NCBI GenBank assembly: GCA_009925805.1
Contig: RFQF01000037.1
Span: forward strand, 1 to 13,787
Origin: Flavobacteriia bacterium
GTDB lineage: Bacteria > Bacteroidota > Bacteroidia > Flavobacteriales_D > Crocinitomicaceae
Direction of reading: 5' to 3'
DNA: 13,787 bases
In this document: positions 6,165 to 12,294 of the stretch, piece after piece
Layout: every line of letters begins with the position of its first letter
How positions within the stretch are numbered: the stretch's first letter is position 1
Made by a program: the position numbers and the translations under genes
Notes under the pieces: generated by a model
What the model saw: only the letters and a program-made list of their open reading frames with translations
Databases searched by the model: none
What the model was told of the DNA's origin: nothing

Positions 6165-7322
6165 TCAGGCATTAACCTTCCTTCCTTTCCATTGAGGTGT
6201 AATAAAGGGCATGCATACAAGCAAGGAAAAAAAATACAGCGGCGAAAACCATTGAATCAAAGGAATAAGTAACCCTGCCCCCCAACGGTTAAACCGGAAA
6301 CAATAGGGCGCGAAAACAGCCCAATCCACAAGGGATTTGAGCCCTAACAATATCCAGAATTGATGGTATTCTTGCTGGCACAACAAGATCAAGAGCCCTC
6401 CTAAAAAAACCGTAGCGAGGAGTCCTTGAATGATGCCAAGTAAATTGGCCAAAGGATCTTGCACCTTGCGGGTTTTGCTAATCCAGCGCAGCCGTTGTTG
6501 AAAAAATGAACGGATACCTTCCGTGGAAGGGGTAAAAACGGCCACACGAGCATCGGCGAGCAAGCGTATATCTCGTCCTGCTTTTCGAAAGGCACGTAAG
6601 GAAAAGAGATCATCACCGCTGGAAATGTGTTTGTGCTGTTCCCAGTCATGGACTTGCACATAGACCTCCCGATTCATTAACAAGTTGGCGCCGCTGCACA
6701 ATACTGGACGAATGAAACCAAATAAGCCAGTATTAACGGCATGCATGCAAAGCACATCGACTTCTTGCCACGTATCCTTAGCCTTTTTTGAAACTAAAAC
6801 TACGGGCAAAATCCAAAAATCGGCGGCCGGCAGGCGCTCCAAGGCGTTAAAATAATCTGGAGCGAACGAAACATCGGCATCCATGGTGAGGATCCACGTG
6901 GTTTGTGCATGTAGCAAACCCATTTGCAACGCCGCTTTTTTACCGGATTGGTCTTCAGGAAGTTCCACCATGCGGCAAGGAAAAGGGAATTGTTGCGCGG
7001 AAAGGAGAGCCATGCCATCGTCTTCCGAATGGTCGTTAACGAAAATCACTTCCTTTGGGGTAGCCTGTGCCTGCTGAAAACAGGCGATGAGCGGAGGTAA
7101 ATGCATGGCCTCATTTCGAAAGGGAATAATCACCGTGAGGGCTTGAAGATCGATAAAACTTCCGCTGGGCTTCATGGCTTTCTTCCCATGGATTGCGCCA
7201 CCCCCTAAAACAAGGATACTTAACATGATGCCGTAAACAATGATAAAAAGGACCATAACCAGTACAAAGAAAATAAATCTAACGAGGATGTGGGACGTTG
7301 AAAGGCGATTTACGACAAACAC
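6165..7322 (-). CDS. Membrane-anchored family 2 glycosyltransferase
   Basis: A 385-residue inner-membrane protein. A hydrophobic N-terminal segment (about 16-41) precedes a cytosolic GT-A catalytic domain, with V-I-I-P-F-R-N-E-A (64-72, nucleotide-sugar binding), V-N-D-H-S-E-D-D (95-102), D-A-D (148-150, metal-binding DxD), S-G-D-D (235-238, catalytic acidic pair) and Q-Q-R-L-R-W (275-280, the QxxRW motif of processive and related GT2 enzymes). Three more membrane segments follow (about 293-315, 322-341, 349-374). This architecture fits enzymes that build cell-surface polysaccharides or glycolipids; the sugar and acceptor cannot be inferred. The start is uncertain: GTG at 7322 gives the longest form, but ATG at 7256 (Met23) gives a first membrane helix of normal length and is an equally good or better choice. 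It is the first gene of the run towards hutU and diverges from ruvC. Confidence 0.9.
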   Translation of the reverse strand: MFVVNRLSTSHILVRFIFFVLVMVLFIIVYGIMLSILVLGGGAIHGKKAMKPSGSFIDLQALTVIIPFRNEAMHLPPLIACFQQAQATPKEVIFVNDHSEDDGMALLSAQQFPFPCRMVELPEDQSGKKAALQMGLLHAQTTWILTMDADVSFAPDYFNALERLPAADFWILPVVLVSKKAKDTWQEVDVLCMHAVNTGLFGFIRPVLCSGANLLMNREVYVQVHDWEQHKHISSGDDLFSLRAFRKAGRDIRLLADARVAVFTPSTEGIRSFFQQRLRWISKTRKVQDPLANLLGIIQGLLATVFLGGLLILLCQQEYHQFWILLGLKSLVDWAVFAPYCFRFNRWGAGLLIPLIQWFSPLYFFSLLVCMPFITPQWKGRKVNA

Positions 7323-7355
7323 GAATTACACTCTTCCCAAGAAAACAAACCAAGC

Positions 7356-7365
7356 GCATTAATGC
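7356..7365. promoter_or_regulatory. 10-bp palindrome in the divergent gap between the glycosyltransferase and ruvC
   Basis: GCATTAATGC is a perfect palindrome about 30 bp before the ruvC ATG in a gap of only 71 bp (or 137 bp if the glycosyltransferase starts at 7256). Its position in a divergent promoter region is compatible with an operator, but a 10-bp AT-centred palindrome can occur by chance. No clear -33/-7 pair is seen beside it. Confidence 0.2.
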
Positions 7366-7393
7366 TTAGCTTTACCTTTCCTTTAATAAAGCA

Positions 7394-7954
7394 ATGGCTG
7401 AAGATCGAATTATCCTTGGTATCGACCCTGGAACTACCGTTTTAGGGTACGGCCTGGTTCATGTGAAAGACGGCACCTTAAGCTTGGTGAATTTTGGGGT
7501 AGTTCAATTGCACAAACTAACGAATCACCCGGATAAACTAAAACGGATATTAGATCGTTTGAATGGACTCATCGAAGAATTCAAACCCAGCGAAATGGCG
7601 ATCGAAGCCCCTTTTTTTGGTAAAAATGTGCAATCCATGTTGAAGTTAGGTCGCGCGCAGGGGGTGGCTATTGCGGCATGCTTGAACCGAAACATCCCAT
7701 TCGAAGAGTATTCGCCAAGAAGAATTAAGCAGAGCATTACCGGAAAAGGGAACGCGTCGAAGGAACAAGTGGCTGCTATGCTCCAGCAAATCCTACAATT
7801 CAAGGAACTGCCGAAATATTTGGACGCTACGGATGGATTAGCCGTGGCAGTATGCCATTATTATTCCAAAGGAATGGGCGCACATAACTCCGCAAAAAGC
7901 AGCGGATGGAAAGCCTTTGTGAAGGACCAATCCCACCGAATAAAAAAACCATGA
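7394..7954 (+). CDS. ruvC: Crossover junction endodeoxyribonuclease RuvC
   Basis: Holliday-junction resolvase that cuts four-way junctions symmetrically, acting with RuvAB in homologous recombination and repair. It has 186 residues. The four catalytic carboxylates of the RNase H-like fold are in place: D11 in I-L-G-I-D-P-G-T, E71 in M-A-I-E-A-P-F-F, and D144 and D147 in Y-L-D-A-T-D-G-L-A. The segment F-G-K-N-V-Q-S (75-81) and the R-R-I-K-Q-S-I-T-G-K-G (109-119) basic region also match the family. The C-terminal tail after about residue 160 is basic and variable. Length is normal to slightly long. The stop codon TGA overlaps the rnhA start as ATGA, so ruvC and rnhA are translated together. The upstream gap carries no clear Shine-Dalgarno sequence; TTTAATAAAGCA precedes the ATG, A-rich as usual in this phylum. 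Confidence 0.97.
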   Translation: MAEDRIILGIDPGTTVLGYGLVHVKDGTLSLVNFGVVQLHKLTNHPDKLKRILDRLNGLIEEFKPSEMAIEAPFFGKNVQSMLKLGRAQGVAIAACLNRNIPFEEYSPRRIKQSITGKGNASKEQVAAMLQQILQFKELPKYLDATDGLAVAVCHYYSKGMGAHNSAKSSGWKAFVKDQSHRIKKP

Positions 7955-8430
7955 GGCAGGTTGTGCAAATTTATACCGACGGCTCTTCGCGCGGAAACCC
8001 AGGCCCGGGCGGATTTGGTATTGTGATGAAATTTGGCCAAAAGGAAAAAATCGTATCGAAAGGATTTCGATTAACAACGAACAACCGCATGGAATTGTGG
8101 GCAGTAATCCACGCCCTAGGGCTTTTAACAACCAATACATATCCTGTGCACATCTACTCTGATTCGAAATATGTGATTGAGTCCATCGAAAAAAAATGGG
8201 TTTGGAATTGGCAGAAAAAAGGATTCAAAGGGAAGAAGAACCCTGATTTATGGTTAAAATACCTGGAGTTACATCCCAAATTCAACCTGACCTTTCATTG
8301 GGTTAAAGGGCATGCCGGGCATCCAGAAAACGAACGTTGTGATCAGCTAGCTGTGGCTGCAGCAACCTCTGGGGAATTGGCCCTTGACGAGGGCTATGAA
8401 AATGGATCCGATTCGGGGTTATTTTTTTGA
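7951..8430 (+). CDS. rnhA: Ribonuclease HI
   Basis: Degrades the RNA strand of RNA-DNA hybrids, removing R-loops and lagging-strand primers. It has 159 residues from ATG 7951, which overlaps the ruvC stop as ATGA. An in-frame ATG at 7906 would add 15 non-conserved residues inside ruvC and is rejected. Catalytic residues are all present: D10 in Y-T-D-G-S-S, E48 in N-N-R-M-E-L, D71 in Y-S-D-S-K-Y, D131 in E-R-C-D-Q-L-A, plus the flexible-loop histidine in W-V-K-G-H-A-G-H (118-124, H121). It keeps the basic handle region (K-K-W-V-W-N-W-Q-K-K-G-F-K-G, 81-94), so it is an E. coli-like type 1 enzyme without an extra hybrid-binding domain. An acidic tail (about 140-156) follows the last catalytic residue. 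The last 12 bp overlap the 3' end of the PKD protein gene on the opposite strand. Confidence 0.96.
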   Translation: MRQVVQIYTDGSSRGNPGPGGFGIVMKFGQKEKIVSKGFRLTTNNRMELWAVIHALGLLTTNTYPVHIYSDSKYVIESIEKKWVWNWQKKGFKGKKNPDLWLKYLELHPKFNLTFHWVKGHAGHPENERCDQLAVAAATSGELALDEGYENGSDSGLFF

Positions 8431-11400
8431 CCCAATCACCGTCACAAAACCATGTGAATCTACCGGAGTTCCAGCAAGCATCGTACCCAGAATGTGGTAG
8501 AAATAAACACCGTCCGTTACCGGTTTACCCTCTTGTGTGGCCGCATCCCAAATTGCAAGACCGGTTTGATCTTTTATCGTATAAATCAAATCACCCCATC
8601 GATTGAAAATCTCAACTTGGTAGGTTTTGAAATAAAGTTCCGAAAACAACAATTCGTCGTTTATTCCGTCGCCGTTAGGCGTCACCACGTTGGGAATCGA
8701 AAGAATGGGGTCAATAACTGTCACCAACAATGAATACTGATCTTCACATCCTAAATTATCCTGCACGCTCAAGGTAATGGTATAAACGCCACTCATCGGT
8801 GACGAAAAGGTTTGCTGAGATCCATTGTTCAAACTGGCCAAGGTGTCATTGCCGACCGTCCATGTCCACGAAGTAATGGGATTCACCAAAAAGGTAGATA
8901 AATCGGTTAAGGTACTGATATGGTTTTGTTCAACAGAAGTAGGATTTGCAGAAAAATTAGCATTCAGCCCATCGTCAAAAACGGTCACAGAATCCAATAC
9001 CGTGGTGATTTCACAACCTGCTTGGTTGATCAAGGTTACAGAAGCCACGTAGGTTCCTGGATTATTGTAATTATAGGTAAAGTTCATTTGGTTGTAGACA
9101 AATGTTCCGTCGCCCATGTTCCAAACAACGCTGTCGACATCTACCGGATTTTGTATCACAAAACCAGCCCCTTGGGCGCAAATGTTTCCATTTTGTAACG
9201 CCAAAGGATTTCCTTGAGGACCTGCAATTTCAACATAATCAAAAATGGTCGTGTCACCTTTGCAACCGTACTGATCCGTCACCTGCAAAAACAAATCAAA
9301 ATTACCATTTACTACAAAGGTATTGCTCGGATTTTCCAAGCTTGAGTTGTTACCATCACCAAATTGCCAATTCCAGGCAGTTATATTCCCAACCGATTGC
9401 GAGGAATCCAGATAGCTAGCAAACAAGGGAGGACAATTGTACTGACCGTTTGCATTCAACACTGCTCCGGAGAAGCTGTAGGTAGGGATGGCGCGCGGTA
9501 AAGAAACGGTGATAGGTTGCATGAGCGTATCTTTACACCCATTGGAATCAATGGCCACTAGCGATAAATTAAAAGTGGTGCTGAACTGCGAGGCAGGAAC
9601 ATTTGGCGGAATGACCGAGAGGATGGATGTATCTTCGGTGTTCCCTACTTGCTGATTATTTACATACCACTCATACGTTAAATTTCCTACCCCTGTTGAG
9701 GTGTTAACCGTTTGATTGGTGTCCGGATAGCAAACGACCGACGGAAAGGTAAAGTTTGCGTTGGGTTTTGTTATCGTAATTGGAACCGTTGCTGGAGTGG
9801 ATTCACAACCAAAGACGTCGTGTGCTACCATCGTAGCAAAATATACCCCATTGCCCACAAAGGTATGGTTGATGGGTTGGTTTACATTGTTGGTGGTTAC
9901 CGAAGTATTATTGTCCGAAAAGGTGGTTACAAAATAGGACAAAGGCATTCCGTTCCCAACCGTCATGGAGTTATTGTTGAAGGTGACCGGGAAAGGAGAA
10001 CAGCCGACTGCATCTTGCGCAGTAATTACCGGGAAAGGGACATTTAAAACACGCACGGGATGCATGATTTGAGCCGTACATCCGACACTGTTGGTTACCG
10101 TTAAGGTAATATTGAAGAGCCCTTGGGCAGTGTAGACATAAATTGGATTAGGACCCGTGGTGACCGTTTGTCCATTACCCATGGCATAAGACCACGAAGT
10201 TATCGGGTGAGGACTAGGTGGGTTGCTCCAAGAAGTACTTCCGCTTGTTAGAAATAAAGTGTCATTTCGGCATACTGAATCGTTGGAAAGGGTAAAGGCG
10301 GCTGAAATCTGTGAAATATGAATCGCTTTCGTGATACTGTCCGAACAACCGGTTGTGTAATTGTGAATCACCTGTTCCACGGTGTAGGAGCCATAACCGG
10401 CAAAACTGTGGGAAGTGTTTCCATGATTTACACCGTCTAATACCGCGTTTCCAATATTTGTATTTGGTGTACCATCGCCCCATTCCCAAGTCATAGAAAC
10501 GTTATCCGGAAGCTCACCATGAATGGAATTATCCGTAAATGAAATATTTACAGGAAACCCTGCAGGGTTACATATCAACTGAGTAGAGGGCGTAAACTTG
10601 GCAATTGGCGCTAACACATAAACCGCCGAATCGATGGTAATGGAATCTTTACAACCTCGAAAATTAACCACCAATTGAACAGATATGTATCCTGTATCTT
10701 GGGTAAATTGATGGGTGGGGTTTTGCTGGGTTGAGGTCCCGTCTCCGAAATCCCAAAAATACGTGACTTCATTCGGTAGATGGGGTATGGTGATTACGGA
10801 AGTATTGGTGAAGGTAACATTTTGTCGGGCGCATGTAACCAACGGACTTACGGTAAAATTCACTGAATTGATGTCCCCCACGGTGATATAATCATTCATA
10901 AACAAGGTGTCGATGCAACCGGATTGAGAAGTCACCACCAAAGTAACGTCGTATAAGCCTGGATTAATTCCATAGGTTTGAGCTGGCGGATTTTGGCCTA
11001 CAAAGGTTTGCCCGTTTCCGAAATTCCATTGCCAATTCACAATCGGGTTCGCAGGATTAGGAGAGGAAGAAGTATCGGTAAAGTGTACCACATGCGGGGC
11101 ACATCCACCGGTTTCATCGGCTTCGAAACCGGCCGTAATATTCACAATATTGATGTAATTATTTTGGGTAGTAGATCCTGTACAACCCGAGGCGGTATTT
11201 ACCGACAACGTTACCGAATATTGCCCTCCAGTAGTGTAAACTTGTGGTGGAGGAGTGGTTCCAGTGTAGGTCTGACCATTACCAAAATTCCAAGTGTAAT
11301 TTCCTGCAACCCCGGTGGTGTTTACAAAAGTTACCGAGGAAGGAGCACAATTCGTAAGGGGATTGGCAGTAAAGGAAGGCGTGATGCTGTTTTGAATGGT

Positions 11401-12201
11401 GATTTGGTGCTGGGCGTTTCCGGAACAACCGGAACCGGTGTTTTGGGCTTGTAACGTTACGTTGTAAACCCCTGGCGCATTGAACGTAAAACTCGGGTTT
11501 TGCTGCGCGCTATTCCCTTGTCCTGCAAAATTCCAGTTCCATTGATTAGCTCCTGCCGTGGAGTTATCTTGAAAAGTAATAGCACTTCCTACACACCCCG
11601 TAGATGGTGCGGTGATTCCAGCTTGGAAATTGCTCACCACGATAGAATCCGTGAAGGCAGCAACACAACCGGTAGTCGTATTGGTTACCGTAAGCGTTAC
11701 CCCATAAGTCCCAGCAGCATTGTAAGTTACGTTTGCGGGGGTTTGTAGGTTGGAGTTTTGCCCGTTTCCAAAATTCCAAGCGTAGGTAAAATTGGCGCCG
11801 CTTGAAGAGGTATTCGTAAATCCAACCGTGAGTGGCACCGTACAACCTAAACCGCTCACGCTAAAAGCCACGGTTGGCGCAGGAAGAATCGTGATATAAT
11901 TGGGTTTTACTTCGGAATCTACCCCGCCTGTTGCATTGGTTACCACTAAGGTAACGGTATAGGTTCCCGGTGTGGTATAAACGTGCGAAGGATTGTTGGT
12001 GACAACCGTAACGCCATCGCCAAAATTCCAGGAATACTGGGTAATTGCCGGACCACCGTTGGTGGTAGAAGTAGAGGTAAAATTAATAGGTACTCCTGCA
12101 CATGCGCTCAACGGAAGTGCGGTAAAGTTTGCTGTTGGTGCTTGAGCGTGCGCCAAGACGACACTCACAAGAAAGGATAGGGAAAGTAGGTTACGAATCA
12201 T
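8419..12201 (-). CDS. Large secreted PKD-repeat protein with T9SS type B (gliding-motility-type) C-terminal domain
   Basis: A complete 1260-residue surface or secreted protein. A signal peptide covers 1-20 (hydrophobic core L-S-L-S-F-L-V-S-V-V-L, ending A-H-A-Q). Residues about 21-1165 form 13 tandem PKD/Ig-like units. Most carry the PKD core W-x-F-G-D/N-G (for example 58-63, 142-147, 304-309, 392-397, 483-488, 945-950), followed by a G-x-Y-x-V-T-L strand. Units 8-10, 12 and 13 are more divergent. Residues 1167-1260 are the CHU_C/TIGR04131 domain: I-P-N-V-V-T-P-N-G-D-G-I-N-D (1169-1182), E-I-F-N-R-W-G (1197-1203) and D-G-V-Y-F-Y (1230-1235). This directs export by T9SS and surface attachment or release. 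There are no enzyme domains, so an adhesin or matrix role is inferred. All 24 cysteines lie at two repeat positions (see findings). The reading frame is intact throughout. It is preceded, 93 bp upstream, by a second protein of the same class. Confidence 0.93.
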   Translation of the reverse strand: MIRNLLSLSFLVSVVLAHAQAPTANFTALPLSACAGVPINFTSTSTTNGGPAITQYSWNFGDGVTVVTNNPSHVYTTPGTYTVTLVVTNATGGVDSEVKPNYITILPAPTVAFSVSGLGCTVPLTVGFTNTSSSGANFTYAWNFGNGQNSNLQTPANVTYNAAGTYGVTLTVTNTTTGCVAAFTDSIVVSNFQAGITAPSTGCVGSAITFQDNSTAGANQWNWNFAGQGNSAQQNPSFTFNAPGVYNVTLQAQNTGSGCSGNAQHQITIQNSITPSFTANPLTNCAPSSVTFVNTTGVAGNYTWNFGNGQTYTGTTPPPQVYTTGGQYSVTLSVNTASGCTGSTTQNNYINIVNITAGFEADETGGCAPHVVHFTDTSSSPNPANPIVNWQWNFGNGQTFVGQNPPAQTYGINPGLYDVTLVVTSQSGCIDTLFMNDYITVGDINSVNFTVSPLVTCARQNVTFTNTSVITIPHLPNEVTYFWDFGDGTSTQQNPTHQFTQDTGYISVQLVVNFRGCKDSITIDSAVYVLAPIAKFTPSTQLICNPAGFPVNISFTDNSIHGELPDNVSMTWEWGDGTPNTNIGNAVLDGVNHGNTSHSFAGYGSYTVEQVIHNYTTGCSDSITKAIHISQISAAFTLSNDSVCRNDTLFLTSGSTSWSNPPSPHPITSWSYAMGNGQTVTTGPNPIYVYTAQGLFNITLTVTNSVGCTAQIMHPVRVLNVPFPVITAQDAVGCSPFPVTFNNNSMTVGNGMPLSYFVTTFSDNNTSVTTNNVNQPINHTFVGNGVYFATMVAHDVFGCESTPATVPITITKPNANFTFPSVVCYPDTNQTVNTSTGVGNLTYEWYVNNQQVGNTEDTSILSVIPPNVPASQFSTTFNLSLVAIDSNGCKDTLMQPITVSLPRAIPTYSFSGAVLNANGQYNCPPLFASYLDSSQSVGNITAWNWQFGDGNNSSLENPSNTFVVNGNFDLFLQVTDQYGCKGDTTIFDYVEIAGPQGNPLALQNGNICAQGAGFVIQNPVDVDSVVWNMGDGTFVYNQMNFTYNYNNPGTYVASVTLINQAGCEITTVLDSVTVFDDGLNANFSANPTSVEQNHISTLTDLSTFLVNPITSWTWTVGNDTLASLNNGSQQTFSSPMSGVYTITLSVQDNLGCEDQYSLLVTVIDPILSIPNVVTPNGDGINDELLFSELYFKTYQVEIFNRWGDLIYTIKDQTGLAIWDAATQEGKPVTDGVYFYHILGTMLAGTPVDSHGFVTVIGSKK
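8707..12141 (-). repeat. Array of 13 PKD/Ig-like protein repeats
   Basis: Thirteen units of about 80-100 codons inside the large T9SS protein. Core positions (residue of the W/Y-x-x-x-G core): 58, 142, 222, 304, 392, 483, 572, 670, about 757, 843, 944, 1027, 1112. Units diverge from each other at the DNA level, with no long exact direct repeats noticed, which argues for an old array under selection rather than recent slippage. Units 2-7 and 11 are closest to the PKD consensus. Confidence 0.8.
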
Positions 12202-12218
12202 AATCGGGTCTTGGACAA

Positions 12219-12226
12219 CAAAGCTA
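12219..12226 (-). promoter_or_regulatory. Candidate Bacteroidota -7 promoter box before the PKD protein gene
   Basis: On the minus strand TAGCTTTG is a full match to TAnnTTTG. It lies 17 nt before the ATG at 12201, in the 93-bp gap after the preceding T9SS gene, so transcription would start roughly 10-13 nt before the start codon. I find no good TTTG at the -33 position, so this rests on one box and its position. Confidence 0.35.
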
Positions 12227-12294
12227 AGGAAAAAGTTGCTTGAATTTGGTAATGGAATTTATATTAAACCTGATTCTAATCTAAATTAAACAAG

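Noticed and set aside
1142..7322. A defence island or new mobile system
   Set aside because: All genes are recognisable housekeeping, envelope or metabolic families. There are no nucleases, toxins, integrases, transposases or reverse transcriptases apart from RuvC and RNase HI, which are the standard cellular enzymes with all catalytic residues.
7906..7950. An upstream in-frame start for rnhA
   Set aside because: The extra 15 residues are inside ruvC and are not part of the RNase HI fold; ATG 7951 overlaps the ruvC stop and places the first catalytic Asp at the usual position 10.
8707..12141. Possible minisatellite or CRISPR-like DNA repeats in the PKD gene
   Set aside because: The periodicity is at the protein level, with units of about 80-100 codons that differ strongly in DNA. 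There are no short identical repeats with spacers.
12202..12294. A terminator or small RNA in the gap between the two T9SS genes
   Set aside because: Only a weak GATT-ct-AATC stem is visible, with no GC-rich hairpin and T-run on the coding strand. The gap is explained well enough by a promoter-like box.
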